Shown here one piece after another: positions 36,129-45,160 of a stretch of DNA of 64,000 nucleotides (position 1 is its first letter; each line of letters opens with the position of its first letter). The DNA is from Thiobacillus sp. SCUT-2 (GTDB lineage: Bacteria > Pseudomonadota > Gammaproteobacteria > Burkholderiales > Thiobacillaceae). The notes below the pieces were generated by a model. That model made no database searches. It was not told where the DNA came from and was given only the letters and a program-made list of their open reading frames with translations. The DNA is taken from the NCBI RefSeq assembly GCF_035621355.1, contig NZ_CP141769.1:2356001-2420000 (forward strand), given 5' to 3'. The translations under genes and the position numbers were made by a program.

Positions 36129-37022
36129 TCAGTCCTGTTCCACCGCGACGTGGTCGAGGCCCGCGCGGCCGTGCCAGTAGCCGTCGACCGCCGGGCCGGG
36201 CATGAAGCGCGCGAGCGAACCCGCCGCCCCTGCGTCGCCGTCGAGCGCCGCGCGGAAGGCCTCGACCACGCGTTCCATGTGGCGCGATTGCGGCGACAGG
36301 CGCAGGCTCGCCACCCCGAGTTCGCGCAGCGCCGGCAACTCGCCGATCAGGCTGTAGACGCCGGCCGACTGCGTCTGGATGCCGTTCAGCGTGAGGAAGG
36401 GCTCGCCCTCCCGCGTCGTCAGCGGCAGCCCGTCGGGATGGTCGAGGCAACGGAACTGGCAGTCGTCCTTTGGCAGGTTGTAGTGGCGCGCGGTGAAGCA
36501 GCGCGCGGAATACGCCAGCGGCAGGCGGCCGTAGGCGAACACCTCGGTTTCGACGCCGGCCGGTGCATGCGCCAGCAGCGTCGCGAGCGCGGTGCGCGAC
36601 ATCTCCACCGGCGGCAGCCAGCGTTCGGCGCCGAGCCCGGCGAGCACGTCGAGCGTCTCGTGGTTGTACACGTTGAGCGTGGGGCCGGCGACGAAGCGTG
36701 TGCCCGCCTCCGACAGCAGGCGCACCGCGCCCCATTCGTTGGCCTCGACGCGGAAGCGGCCGTCGCCGACGATGCGGCGCAGCGTCTTCAGGTCGGACTC
36801 CGACTCGATCAGCGTCTGGCTCGACAGCACCACCTCCTTGCCGGCGCGGTCGAGCTGCTCGGCGAGCGCCAGCCAGTCCTGCAGGCGCAGCAGGTGGCGC
36901 CGCGAACAGACGCTCTCGCCCAGGTGCACGCGCGCCACCGGCCAGCCTGCGGCGGCGTCGTAGAAGCGCTGCACGTCGTCGCGCGACCAGTAGTACAGCA
37001 GGGGGCCGAGGCTCAGGTTCAT
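36129..37022 (-). CDS. ubiV: UbiV, U32-family protein of O2-independent ubiquinone synthesis
   Basis: 297 residues of the U32 peptidase-like family. Four Cys suitable for a 4Fe-4S cluster are visible: one in SVCSRRHLL near residue 40 and three in a C-x12-C-x3-C arrangement near residues 180-197 (CFTARHYNLPKDDCQFRC). UbiV forms a complex with UbiU that hydroxylates ubiquinone precursors without O2. It lies 7 bases after ubiU. Confidence 0.94.
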   Translation of the reverse strand: MNLSLGPLLYYWSRDDVQRFYDAAAGWPVARVHLGESVCSRRHLLRLQDWLALAEQLDRAGKEVVLSSQTLIESESDLKTLRRIVGDGRFRVEANEWGAVRLLSEAGTRFVAGPTLNVYNHETLDVLAGLGAERWLPPVEMSRTALATLLAHAPAGVETEVFAYGRLPLAYSARCFTARHYNLPKDDCQFRCLDHPDGLPLTTREGEPFLTLNGIQTQSAGVYSLIGELPALRELGVASLRLSPQSRHMERVVEAFRAALDGDAGAAGSLARFMPGPAVDGYWHGRAGLDHVAVEQD

Positions 37023-37029
37023 GGCGTCC

Positions 37030-38031
37030 TCACTTCCAGGGCCGATGATAGGCGCCGAGCGTGTGCGTCTGTCCTTCCGACAGCTTGCCGAGCTCGGCCT
37101 GCCAGGCTGGCGTCGGGCGGAAGCCTTCCGGATTCCGTTTCGCCGCGTCGATGGCGGCGCGCCACACCTTCGTCACCTGCGTCACGTAGGCCGGGCTGCG
37201 CTGGCGTCCCTCGATCTTGATCGCGGAGATACCCATCTTCAGCATCTCCGGCAGCAGGTCGAGGGTGTTGAGGCTGGTCGGCTCCTCGATCGCGTAGTAG
37301 GTCTCGCCGCCGACCGCGAAGCGGCCCTTGCACAGCGTCGGATAGCCGGCCTTCTCGTCGCGGCCGTAGCGGTCGAGCAGCACGCCGTTCAGCCGCGACT
37401 CGAGGCCGTCCGGCGTCTCCTTCCACTGCACCGCCTTCGCCGGCGAGCACACGCCCGCCGAATTCGGCGACTCGCCGGTGCAGTACGACGACAGCAGGCA
37501 GCGTCCCTCGACCATCACGCACAGGCCGCCGAAGCCGAACAGCTCGATCTCGACGTCGGTGTGCTTCACCACGTTCTCCACCTGCGGCAGCGACAGCACG
37601 CGCGGCAGCACCGCGCGCTGGATGCCGAAGTGCTCGCGGTAGAAGTTCACCGCCTCGTAGCTCGTCGCCGAGCCCTGGACGGAGAGATGCAGGCGCAGCT
37701 GCGGATGGTGCTTCACCGCGTAGCGCATGAGACCCGCGTCGGCGAGGATCACCGCGTCCATGCCGAGCTTCGCCGCGCGGTCGATCGCGCCGGTCCAGCG
37801 GGTCCAGGTGTCGGGCTGCGGATAGGTGTTGAGCGCGAGTAGCACGCGGCGGCCGCGGTCGTGCGCGTAGCGCAGCCCTTCGGCCGCCTGGGCCTCGTCG
37901 AAGTTGAGGCCGGGGAAGGCCCGCGCGTTGGTGTTGTCGCGGAAGCCCATGTAGACGGCGTCGGCGCCGTGGTCGATCGCGGCCTTCAGCGACACCAGGC
38001 TGCCCGCCGGGCACACCAGATCAAGCGGCAT
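37030..38031 (-). CDS. ubiU: UbiU, U32-family protein of O2-independent ubiquinone synthesis
   Basis: 333 residues. The U32 start MPLDLVCPAGSLVSLKAAID and the four cluster Cys are present: GLCVMVEGRC, GVCSP and TLCKGRF. It is the partner of UbiV in anaerobic ring hydroxylation. Its start overlaps the stop of the upstream radical SAM gene by 11 bases, so the genes are translated from one message. Confidence 0.95.
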   Translation of the reverse strand: MPLDLVCPAGSLVSLKAAIDHGADAVYMGFRDNTNARAFPGLNFDEAQAAEGLRYAHDRGRRVLLALNTYPQPDTWTRWTGAIDRAAKLGMDAVILADAGLMRYAVKHHPQLRLHLSVQGSATSYEAVNFYREHFGIQRAVLPRVLSLPQVENVVKHTDVEIELFGFGGLCVMVEGRCLLSSYCTGESPNSAGVCSPAKAVQWKETPDGLESRLNGVLLDRYGRDEKAGYPTLCKGRFAVGGETYYAIEEPTSLNTLDLLPEMLKMGISAIKIEGRQRSPAYVTQVTKVWRAAIDAAKRNPEGFRPTPAWQAELGKLSEGQTHTLGAYHRPWK

Positions 38032-38962
38032 GGCTCTCCTCCTTCCAGGTCCGGCCCGCCCGCGCGCCCTGCCGCGTGCCGCGCCGTTCGAGTTCGCGGT
38101 TGATGCCGTTCAGCACGTCCCACTTCTTCGCGCACCACGCGGGCGCCAGCAGGATGTCCGGCGCGGCGGTGCCGGTGACGCGGTGGTAGACGACCTCCCA
38201 CGGCGTGCGTTCGATGAGGTCGGCGGCGATGCGCACGTATTCCGTTTCGGCGAGCGGCACGTAGTCGCCGTACTTCCAGTCGATCGCGAGCCGCGTGTGC
38301 TTCACCACGTGGAGCGGATGCAGCTTGAGTCCGTCCACCCCGACCTCGAGCACGCGGTCGAGGCTGGCGTGGCTGTGCCCCTCGGTCTCGCCCGGCAGGC
38401 CGACGATCAGGTGGCAGCAGACCGGAATGCCGCGCGCACGCGCCGCGCGCGTCGCCGCCTCGTACTCGGCGAAGCCGTGGCCGCGGTTGACGCGCGCCAG
38501 CGTGTCGTCGAACGCCGACTGCAGCCCGAGCTCGAGCCACACCTCGTGCCCGCGGTCGCGGTATTCCGCGAGCAGGTCGAGCACCGGCGGCGGCACGCAG
38601 TCGGGGCGCGTGCCGATCGACAGGCCGATGACGTCGGGGGCGGCGAGCGCCGTGTCGTACAGCGCGCGCAGTTCGTCGACGTGCGCATACGTGTTGGTGT
38701 ACGCCTGGAAATAGGCGATGAAGCGGCGCGCGCCGGTGCCGCGCGCGATGCGCCCGCGTGCCCGGTCGAACTGGGCCGCGAGCGGGGCCGGATCGCGCGC
38801 GCCGGGGGCGAAGGACTTGTTGTTGCAGAAGGTGCAGCCGCCGATCCCCTTGCTGCCGTCGCGGTTGGGGCAGGTGAAGCCGGCGTCGAGCGCGATCTTG
38901 TGCACCCGCTCCCCGTAGCGCGCCAGCATGGCGTGGCCGAAGGTGTGGATGCGGTCGCTCAT
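38021..38962 (-). CDS. yhcC: YhcC/TIGR01212-family radical SAM protein
   Basis: 313 residues beginning MSDRIHTFGHAMLARYGERV, with a radical SAM cluster built from CPNRDGSKGIGGCTFC (Cys at first position, then GCTFC) and GLPGETEGHSHASLDRVLE. The reaction is unknown. It overlaps ubiU by 11 bases and follows a flavoprotein gene by 5 bases, which ties it to the anaerobic ubiquinone operon in this organism. Confidence 0.92.
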   Translation of the reverse strand: MSDRIHTFGHAMLARYGERVHKIALDAGFTCPNRDGSKGIGGCTFCNNKSFAPGARDPAPLAAQFDRARGRIARGTGARRFIAYFQAYTNTYAHVDELRALYDTALAAPDVIGLSIGTRPDCVPPPVLDLLAEYRDRGHEVWLELGLQSAFDDTLARVNRGHGFAEYEAATRAARARGIPVCCHLIVGLPGETEGHSHASLDRVLEVGVDGLKLHPLHVVKHTRLAIDWKYGDYVPLAETEYVRIAADLIERTPWEVVYHRVTGTAAPDILLAPAWCAKKWDVLNGINRELERRGTRQGARAGRTWKEESHAA

Positions 38963-38967
38963 CGCGT

Positions 38968-40158
38968 TCACGCCGCCGAGGCCTCGAGTTCCGGCGCCGC
39001 GTGTTCGGGCCTGACGCCGGTGAGCAGATGCTCGATGAGTTCGCGCACCGTGCGCATCTCGCGCCCGAACGGCAAGGACTCGGAGCCGCGGAAGAATAGG
39101 CCCTTGGCGACGTCGCCCTTCAGGGCCGCGACCAGCTGGGCGTCGATGCAGAACTGCCCGGCCTTCTCGAGGCCGTCGCGCAGGCCGCATTGCGCCAGGC
39201 AGTGCAGGCCGATCGCGCAGCGGCCGGGATCGGCCTTGGCGCAGCCCTGCAGCTTCGCCTCGCGCTTCAGGTAGTTGGCGAGCCACGGCGTCTTCACCGC
39301 GCGCGCAGGGAGTCCCGCGACGCTCATGAACGTGACGATGTCCTCCGGCTTCGCATCGAGCAGCACGCGCTTGAAGTTGGGATGGGCGTCGCCCTCCGCC
39401 GTCACGGCGAACGGCGTGCCGACCTGCACCGCGCTCGCGCCCATCGCCAGCGCCGCGAACAGCTTCTCGTGACTGTTGATGCCGCCGCCGACGATCAGGG
39501 GAATCTGCCCGGGCGCGATGCCCATCTCCGCGAACGCCTTGGACACGGCCGGGATGACCTCGGCGAAATCGAATTTCGCATTGCCGAGATCGGCAGGGTT
39601 CGGCGCGCCGAGATGGCCGCCGGCGTAGCGCGGGTGCTCGATGACGATGGCATCCGGTAGCCGGCCCTTGCGTGCCCACTTCTTGAGCACGACAGCGACG
39701 CCGCGGGCATCCGAGAGAATCGGGATGAGCGCCACGTCCGGATGGCCGTCGGCAAGCTCGGGCAGGTCGAGCGGCAAGCCGGCCCCCATCACGATCGCCT
39801 GCGCACCCGATGCGCATGCCTGCCTGACGTAGGCCGGATGCGCTTCCACCGCCTTCATCACGTTGACCGCGACGAGGCCGTTGCCGCCTGCGAGCGCGAG
39901 CGCGGCACGCACCTCGCGGTCGAGCGCGATCAGATTGCGGCGGTTGAGTTCGTCCCTGTCGCGGCTCGGCGCTGCCGTCTCCGACAGGTCGGCATGGTGA
40001 TGCCTGAGGTCGATGCTCGCGATCGTGCCCATCGCGCCGGTCCGCGCGACCGCACCCGCCAGGCGATGCGCCGACACGCCCACGCCCATGCCGCCCTGGA
40101 CGATGGGCAGCAGGCGCCTTCCCCGGATCGAGAAGCTTGGCAGCGAAGGGAGCGACAT
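38968..40158 (-). CDS. NMO-family FMN oxidoreductase
   Basis: 396 residues. PIVQGGMGVGVSAHRLAGAV, VIEHPRYAGGHLGAPN, IPLIVGGGINSHEKLFAALA and GASAVQVGTPFAV define the FMN barrel. The C-terminal part is rich in Cys (LQGCAKADPGRCAIGLHC, AQCGLRDG), suggesting an iron-sulfur site. It heads the minus-strand operon leading into yhcC and ubiUV. It shares family but not close sequence with the flavoprotein at 32925. Substrate unknown. Confidence 0.87.
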   Translation of the reverse strand: MSLPSLPSFSIRGRRLLPIVQGGMGVGVSAHRLAGAVARTGAMGTIASIDLRHHHADLSETAAPSRDRDELNRRNLIALDREVRAALALAGGNGLVAVNVMKAVEAHPAYVRQACASGAQAIVMGAGLPLDLPELADGHPDVALIPILSDARGVAVVLKKWARKGRLPDAIVIEHPRYAGGHLGAPNPADLGNAKFDFAEVIPAVSKAFAEMGIAPGQIPLIVGGGINSHEKLFAALAMGASAVQVGTPFAVTAEGDAHPNFKRVLLDAKPEDIVTFMSVAGLPARAVKTPWLANYLKREAKLQGCAKADPGRCAIGLHCLAQCGLRDGLEKAGQFCIDAQLVAALKGDVAKGLFFRGSESLPFGREMRTVRELIEHLLTGVRPEHAAPELEASAA

Positions 40159-40420
40159 GGCGTGGACTCGAACCCGCGCGAGCGGTATGGCTATATGACG
40201 ATTCGCTTATCCTAAATTACTCGTACGCGGTTTGTCCAACGACTCCGCGCACCGGAGTCGCGACGAACGGAACGCCGTGGCGCTGCCGTAACCGCGTTCG
40301 GTGCGCCCGCGGATCGTGCGAGGAATGCGCCGTTGCGGCCGCCACCCTTACGTCCGGGTGGTTCACCCGCCCCGCCTAAACGCCTACAATGGCGGGTCTC
40401 GACTGGCTGGCCCTTCACGC

Positions 40421-41026
40421 ATGTTCACCGGCATCATCCAATCCATCGGCCGCATCCACGAATACGAGGCACGCGGCGCCGACGCACGCATGGTCATCCT
40501 CGGCGGCGGGCTCGACTTCTCCGACGTCGCGCTGGGCGACAGCATCGCCGTCAACGGCGTCTGCCTCACCGCCGTCGCACTCGCACCGGACAGCTTCACC
40601 GTCGACGTCTCCGCCGAAACGCTGCGCGTCACCGCAGGCTTCGTGCCGGGCGCCGAGGTCAATTTGGAAAAGGCGCTGCGGCTGGCCGACCGCCTCGGCG
40701 GCCACCTGGTCTCGGGCCACGTCGACGGCGTCGGCACGGTGCACCGCTTCGCCCCCGTGGGCGAATCGCATCTGCTGGAGATCGACGCGCCGCACGAACT
40801 CGCGCGCCACATCATCCGCAAGGGATCGATCACGGTGAACGGCGTGTCGCTGACGGTAAACAAGGTGGACGGCACGCGCTTTGCGCTGAACCTCATTCCG
40901 CACACGCTGGAAATGACGAACCTGAAGCACCTGCAGGCAGGCCACCGCGTCAACCTCGAAGTCGACATGATCGCGCGCTACGTCGAGCGCATGATGCAAT
41001 TCACGAATACAACGGACAAAGATTAA
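40421..41026 (+). CDS. ribE: Riboflavin synthase alpha chain
   Basis: 201 residues with the two tandem lumazine-binding repeats ([12 protein letters not shown]...; [11 protein letters not shown]). It converts two 6,7-dimethyl-8-ribityllumazine to riboflavin. The start at ATG 40421 begins the universal MFTGI. It heads ribE-ribBX-ribH-nusB-thiL-pgpA-pncC; ribBX follows immediately with no gap. The 262 bases upstream hold a TACAAT about 35 bases before the start but no recognisable FMN riboswitch. Confidence 0.96.
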   Translation: MFTGIIQSIGRIHEYEARGADARMVILGGGLDFSDVALGDSIAVNGVCLTAVALAPDSFTVDVSAETLRVTAGFVPGAEVNLEKALRLADRLGGHLVSGHVDGVGTVHRFAPVGESHLLEIDAPHELARHIIRKGSITVNGVSLTVNKVDGTRFALNLIPHTLEMTNLKHLQAGHRVNLEVDMIARYVERMMQFTNTTDKD

Positions 41027-42112
41027 ATGAGCCTCGCCTCCACTCTGGAAATCGTCGAAGAACTGAAGGCCGGCCGCATGGTCGTGCTGGTCGACGAGGA
41101 AGACCGCGAAAACGAGGGCGACCTCGTGATGGCCGCCGAGCACGTCACCCCCGAGGCGATCAACTTCATGGCGAAGTACGGCCGCGGCCTGATCTGCCTC
41201 ACGCTGACCGACGCGCGCTGCCGCCAGCTCGGCCTGAAGCAGATGGTGTCCGACAACCAGACGCCGCACGGCACCGCGTTCACCGTCTCGATCGAGGCCG
41301 CCGAAGGCGTCACCACCGGCATCTCGGCGGCCGACCGCGCGGTCACCATCCAGGCCGCGGTGAAGAAGGACGCCAGGCCGACCGACATCATCCAGCCCGG
41401 ACACATCTTCCCGCTGCGCGCCCAGCCCGGCGGCGTGCTGGTGCGCGCCGGCCACACCGAGGCCGGCTGCGACCTCGCCGGACTCGCCGGACTCGAACCG
41501 GCCGCGGTGATCTGCGAGATCCTCAAGGACGACGGCACCATGGCACGCCTGCCCGACCTGATCCCGTTCGCGCAGGAGCATGGCCTCAAGATCGGCGCGA
41601 TCGCCGACCTCATCCACTACCGCAGCCAGACCGAGAGCCTGGTCGAGCGCGTCGCCGACCGGCTGATCCAGACCGTGTACGGCGCCTTCCGCCTGATCGC
41701 CTACCGCGACACCAGCGCCCGCGAAACCCACCTCGCGCTGGTCAAGGGCGAGATCCACGCCGACCGCGAGACCCTGGTGCGCGTGCACGAACCGCTGTCG
41801 GTGATGGACTTCCTCGACGTCACCGGCGGCGGCCATTCGTGGCCGATCATGGGGGCGATGGAGCGCATCGCCGAGTCCCAGTCCGGCGTGATCGTGCTGC
41901 TGCACCGCCCGGAAACCGCCGAGGCGCTGCTGCACCGCATCAATCCGCCGCCGGTGGGCGGCCACAAGTACGACCTGCGCGACTACGGCATCGGCGCCCA
42001 GATCCTGCGCGACCTCGGCGTCGGCAAGATGAAGCTCCTGGCGAGCCCGCGCAAGATGCCGGCCATGGACGGCTTCGGCCTCGAAGTCACCGGTTATTCC
42101 GAAAAAGCATGA
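41027..42112 (+). CDS. ribB: DHBP synthase with degenerate GTP cyclohydrolase II domain (RibBX-type)
   Basis: 361 residues. The N-terminal half is an intact DHBP synthase ([30 protein letters not shown]). The C-terminal half looks like cyclohydrolase II ([32 protein letters not shown]) but lacks the three zinc-binding Cys, having [19 protein letters not shown] where active enzymes have a Cys-rich segment. Such hybrids make DHBP but are not expected to open GTP; a separate ribA is therefore needed elsewhere. Confidence 0.93.
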   Translation: MSLASTLEIVEELKAGRMVVLVDEEDRENEGDLVMAAEHVTPEAINFMAKYGRGLICLTLTDARCRQLGLKQMVSDNQTPHGTAFTVSIEAAEGVTTGISAADRAVTIQAAVKKDARPTDIIQPGHIFPLRAQPGGVLVRAGHTEAGCDLAGLAGLEPAAVICEILKDDGTMARLPDLIPFAQEHGLKIGAIADLIHYRSQTESLVERVADRLIQTVYGAFRLIAYRDTSARETHLALVKGEIHADRETLVRVHEPLSVMDFLDVTGGGHSWPIMGAMERIAESQSGVIVLLHRPETAEALLHRINPPPVGGHKYDLRDYGIGAQILRDLGVGKMKLLASPRKMPAMDGFGLEVTGYSEKA

Positions 42113-42133
42113 GTCACTAAAGAAGGACGCACG

Positions 42134-42604
42134 ATGGGAACCAACAAGGACAACTTCTCCGAGCTCGACCCCGCCTACCAGGGCAAGGGCATGAAGATCG
42201 GCATCGTCATGAGCCGTTTCAACCGCGACATTTGCGAGGGCCTGCTGTCGGCCTGCGAGGCCGAGTTGCTGCGGCTTGGCGTTGCGAGGAAGGACGTGCT
42301 GCTGGTCAACGTGCCCGGCGCGCTGGAACACCCGCTGGCATTGCAGGAACTGGCGCTGTCCGAGAAATACGATGCGCTCATCGCGCTCGGCGCCGTGGTC
42401 CGCGGCGACACCTACCATTTCGAAGTCGTCTCGAACGAGTCGGCGCGCGGGATCATGAATGTCCAGCTGAAGACCGGCGTGCCGATCGCCAACGCCATCC
42501 TCACCGTCGATACCGAGGAACAGGGCCACAAGCGCATGGCCGAGAAGGGCCGCGACGCCGCGCGCGCGGCGATCGAAATGGCCAACCTGCTGAAGCGCCT
42601 GTGA
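42134..42604 (+). CDS. ribH: Lumazine synthase
   Basis: 156 residues with the RibH core [54 protein letters not shown] and [11 protein letters not shown]. It condenses DHBP with the pyrimidine from RibD to form lumazine, normally as a capsid-like oligomer. AAGGA precedes the start. Its stop overlaps an ATG of a short repeat-derived ORF leading to nusB. Confidence 0.97.
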   Translation: MGTNKDNFSELDPAYQGKGMKIGIVMSRFNRDICEGLLSACEAELLRLGVARKDVLLVNVPGALEHPLALQELALSEKYDALIALGAVVRGDTYHFEVVSNESARGIMNVQLKTGVPIANAILTVDTEEQGHKRMAEKGRDAARAAIEMANLLKRL

Positions 42605-42711
42605 TGAACATGGCGCCCAACTCCGATCACGCGCACGCGCATCGCCCTCTCCCCGCCCTCTCCCCTCGAGGGAGAGAGGGACAAGGCCTCTCCTCGAGAG
42701 GTGAAGCCTGA
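42604..42711 (+). CDS. Short repeat-derived leader ORF between ribH and nusB
   Basis: 35 codons starting [20 protein letters not shown], coupled by TGATG overlap to ribH at its start and to nusB at its end. The latter half is encoded by a diverged GGGAGAGGG palindrome. It may be the remnant of an N-terminal NusB extension shifted out of frame by repeat insertion, or a coupling ORF. No protein family is suggested. Confidence 0.35.
   Translation: MNMAPNSDHAHAHRPLPALSPRGREGQGLSSRGEA
42656..42680. repeat. GGGAGAGGG palindrome, diverged copy D
   Basis: CCCTCTCCCCTCGAGGGAGA plus GAGGG, an imperfect inverted repeat, followed by a second small palindrome CCTCTCCTCGAGAGG at 42687-42701. Both lie in the ribH-nusB junction. 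Confidence 0.65.
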
Positions 42712-43163
42712 TGGCCGGTTCCCGCAAGATCGCGCGCGAGTTCACGCTGCAGGGCCTGTACGCCTGGCTCGTCGGCGGCGCCGACGTCACCTTGATCGCC
42801 GCCACGCTCAAGGAAGACGAGCAGTTCCGCCGTGCCGATGAAGATTATTTCCGCGCCCTGCTCTACGGCGTGCTGAAGGAGGAGGACCTGCTCAGCGCGC
42901 GCCTCGCGCCGCTGCTCGACCGCCCCGTCGCCGAGCTGTCGCCGATCGAGCGCGGCATCCTGCTCATCGGCGCCTACGAGCTGCTGCACTGCCCCGACGT
43001 CCCCTGGCGTGTCGCCATCAACGAAGGCGTCGAACTCGCCAAGAAATTCGGCGGCACCGACGGCCACAAGTACATCAACGGCGTGCTCGACAAGCTGGCG
43101 CAGGACGTGCGCGCGGTCGAGATCGCGCATGCGAAGAAGAAAGGCGTGAGCGGTGAGCAGTAA
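42711..43163 (+). CDS. nusB: Transcription antitermination factor NusB
   Basis: 150 residues: RKIAREFTLQGLYAWLVGG, LSPIERGILLIGAYELLHCP and INEGVELAKKFGGTDGHKYI are NusB landmarks. It binds boxA RNA with NusE in rRNA antitermination. Its last residues, GVSGEQ, and its TAA stop are encoded by the start of a GTGAGCG heptamer array, so the repeat has rewritten the C-terminus. Confidence 0.96.
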   Translation: MAGSRKIAREFTLQGLYAWLVGGADVTLIAATLKEDEQFRRADEDYFRALLYGVLKEEDLLSARLAPLLDRPVAELSPIERGILLIGAYELLHCPDVPWRVAINEGVELAKKFGGTDGHKYINGVLDKLAQDVRAVEIAHAKKKGVSGEQ

Positions 43164-43206
43164 GCAGTGAGCGGAATCCGCTCCCCGCTCACCGCTCCCC
43201 GTTCAC
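43145..43206. repeat. GTGAGCG heptamer repeat array 2 (nusB-thiL gap)
   Basis: GTGAGCG, GTGAGCA, GTAAGCA, GTGAGCG units run from inside nusB, then the complementary form CCGCTCACCGCTCCCCGTTCAC leads to the thiL start. The gap folds as a hairpin around GGAATCC. Confidence 0.8.
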
Positions 43207-43210
43207 CCCC

Positions 43211-44164
43211 ATGGAATTCGACCTCATCGCCCGCCACTTCACGCGCGCCACGCCCGGCGCCGTGCTGGGCGTAGGCGACGACTGCGCGCTGCTCGCCCCG
43301 TCGCCGGGCATGCAGCTCGCGGTGACCTCCGACATGCTGCTCGAAGGACGCCACTTCGCGCCCCAGGACAGCCCCGCCGGCATCGGCCACAAGGCGCTCG
43401 CGGTGAATCTCTCCGACCTTGCCGCGATGGGCGCGACGCCGCGCTGGGCGACGCTGTCGATCGCGCTGCCGGCGGCCGACGACGCCTGGCTGGCGGCGTT
43501 TGCGCGCGGCTTCTTCCGCATGGCCGAGCTCCACGGCATCGAGCTGGTCGGCGGCGACACCACGCGCGGCCCGCTGACGATCGCCATCACCGCGATCGGC
43601 GAGATCCCGCCGGGCCAGGCGCTGCGCCGCAACGGTGCGCAGGCAGGCGATGACGTGTGGGTGTCCGGCGTGATCGGCTCGGCGGCAGCCGCGCTGGCCT
43701 ACCGCCAGGGGCGGCTCTTCATGGAGCAGATCGACGCCGCCAAGGTCCTGCCCGCGCTCTACCTGCCGGCGCCGCAGATCGCGCTCGGCATTGCGCTGCG
43801 CGGCATCGCGACCAGCGCGATCGACATTTCCGACGGCCTCCTGGCAGACCTCGGCCACATCCTCGAACGCTCGAGCGCCGGAGCCCGGCTGGAATTCGCC
43901 GCGCTGCCCGTGCTGCCCGTGCTACAGGCGTACCTGCACGAACCGGTGGCGCGCGAGTGCGTGCTCGCCGGCGGCGACGACTACGAACTGTGCTTCACCG
44001 CGCCCGCCGCGCGACGCGACGCGGTGCGGGCGGCGGCCGAAACGGCCGGCGTCGCCGTGACGCGCATCGGGCACATCACCAGCGGGCCCGGCCTCACGGT
44101 CGTCGCCCCCGATGGCCAGCCGCTCCCCGTCGACAAGACCGGTTATGACCACTTCGACGAATAA
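43211..44164 (+). CDS. thiL: Thiamine-monophosphate kinase
   Basis: 317 residues starting MEFDLIARHFTR, with VGDDCALLAPSPGMQLAVTS, KALAVNLSDLAAMGATPRWA, GGDTTRGPL and GGDDYELCFTAP. ThiL phosphorylates thiamine monophosphate to the active cofactor. The stop lies inside pgpA. The nusB-thiL-pgpA order is common in proteobacteria. Confidence 0.96.
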   Translation: MEFDLIARHFTRATPGAVLGVGDDCALLAPSPGMQLAVTSDMLLEGRHFAPQDSPAGIGHKALAVNLSDLAAMGATPRWATLSIALPAADDAWLAAFARGFFRMAELHGIELVGGDTTRGPLTIAITAIGEIPPGQALRRNGAQAGDDVWVSGVIGSAAAALAYRQGRLFMEQIDAAKVLPALYLPAPQIALGIALRGIATSAIDISDGLLADLGHILERSSAGARLEFAALPVLPVLQAYLHEPVARECVLAGGDDYELCFTAPAARRDAVRAAAETAGVAVTRIGHITSGPGLTVVAPDGQPLPVDKTGYDHFDE

Positions 44165-44675
44165 GCCCTCTCCCGCAAGCGGGAGAGGGGATGGGGAGAG
44201 GGCCACCCTCGAATTCCTGTTCGCCCACCCCGCGCACCTGATCGCGTTCGGCTTCGGCACCGGCCTCGCCCCCAAGGCGCCCGGCACCGTCGGCACGCTG
44301 CTCGGCCTGCCGCTCTACTGGCTGGTCGCGGCCGCCGCCCCCGGCACCGCCGCCCGTCTCACGCTCCTCGTCGCCGCCTTCCTGGTCGGCGTCTGGGCCT
44401 GCGCGCGGGCCGGCCGCGCGCTGGGCGTCGCCGACCACGGCGGCATCGTGTGGGACGAGATCGTCGCGTTCGCGCTCATGCTCCTGTTCACACCGGCCGG
44501 CTGGGCGTGGACGACGGCGGCCTTTGCGCTGTTCCGCCTGTTCGATATCCTGAAGCCATGGCCGATCCGGCTCGCCGATCGCCGGCTGAAGAACGGCTTC
44601 GGCGTGATGTTCGACGATCTTCTCGCGGCGGGCTATGCCATCGCCGCCATCAAGGGACTGCAATGGCTCGTGTAA
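44145..44675 (+). CDS. pgpA: Phosphatidylglycerophosphatase A
   Basis: 176 residues with the PgpA signature FGTGLAPKAPGTVGTLLGLP, DHGGIVWDEIVAFALML and LADRRLKNGFGVMFDDLLAA. It dephosphorylates phosphatidylglycerophosphate at the inner membrane. The start at ATG 44145 lies within thiL. Residues 7-18 (KPSPASGRGDGE) are encoded by a GGGAGAGGG palindrome, so the repeat is part of the translated N-terminus. Its stop overlaps pncC by 13 bases. Confidence 0.92.
   Translation: MTTSTNKPSPASGRGDGERATLEFLFAHPAHLIAFGFGTGLAPKAPGTVGTLLGLPLYWLVAAAAPGTAARLTLLVAAFLVGVWACARAGRALGVADHGGIVWDEIVAFALMLLFTPAGWAWTTAAFALFRLFDILKPWPIRLADRRLKNGFGVMFDDLLAAGYAIAAIKGLQWLV
44166..44189. repeat. GGGAGAGGG palindrome, copy C (inside pgpA)
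   Basis: CCCTCTCCCGC-AA-GCGGGAGAGGG, an 11-base perfect inverted repeat, followed at once by a second partial arm (GGGGAGAGGG). It begins 1 base after the thiL stop and is translated as the PgpA N-terminus. Confidence 0.9.
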
Positions 44676-45160
44676 GCGACGAAGAACTGCATCAACTCGC
44701 GTTGGAGCTCGGCGACAAGCTGCGCGCGCGCGGCTGGATGCTCGCCACCGCCGAATCCTGCACCGGCGGCTGGGTCGGCCAGCTCGTCACCGCGATCCCC
44801 GGCAGCTCGCACTGGTACGAGCGCGGCTTCATCACCTATGCCAATGCGGCCAAGGTCGAGATGCTCGGCGTGCCGGAGGAACTCCTCGCCACGCATGGCG
44901 CCGTCTCGGAAGAGACCGCGATGGCGATGGCCGCAGGGGCCCTGACGCACAGCCGCGCCCAGGCCACGCTCGCGATCTCCGGCATCGCCGGTCCCGGCGG
45001 CGGCACCCCGCAGAAGCCCGTCGGCCTGGTTTGCTACGGCTGGGCGCTGGAAGACGGCACCGTGATGTCGTCCACCTGCCGCCTCGACGGCGATCGCGAG
45101 GAGATCCGCTCCCGCGCGGTGGCGGCGGCGCTCCGGGGACTGATCGAATTGGTCGCGTGA
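44663..45160 (+). CDS. pncC: Nicotinamide-nucleotide amidase PncC (CinA C-terminal family)
   Basis: 165 residues of the CinA C-terminal type: WMLATAESCTGGWVGQLVTA, GSSHWYERGFITYANAAKVE, ISGIAGPGGGTPQKPVGLV. PncC deamidates NMN in pyridine nucleotide recycling. It is the stand-alone form without the N-terminal CinA domain. The TGA stop is within the first heptamer of repeat array 3. Confidence 0.95.
   Translation: MARVSDEELHQLALELGDKLRARGWMLATAESCTGGWVGQLVTAIPGSSHWYERGFITYANAAKVEMLGVPEELLATHGAVSEETAMAMAAGALTHSRAQATLAISGIAGPGGGTPQKPVGLVCYGWALEDGTVMSSTCRLDGDREEIRSRAVAAALRGLIELVA

Noticed and set aside
40159-40420. FMN riboswitch before ribE
   Set aside because: None of the conserved RFN helices could be recognised; only a TACAAT-like promoter is visible.
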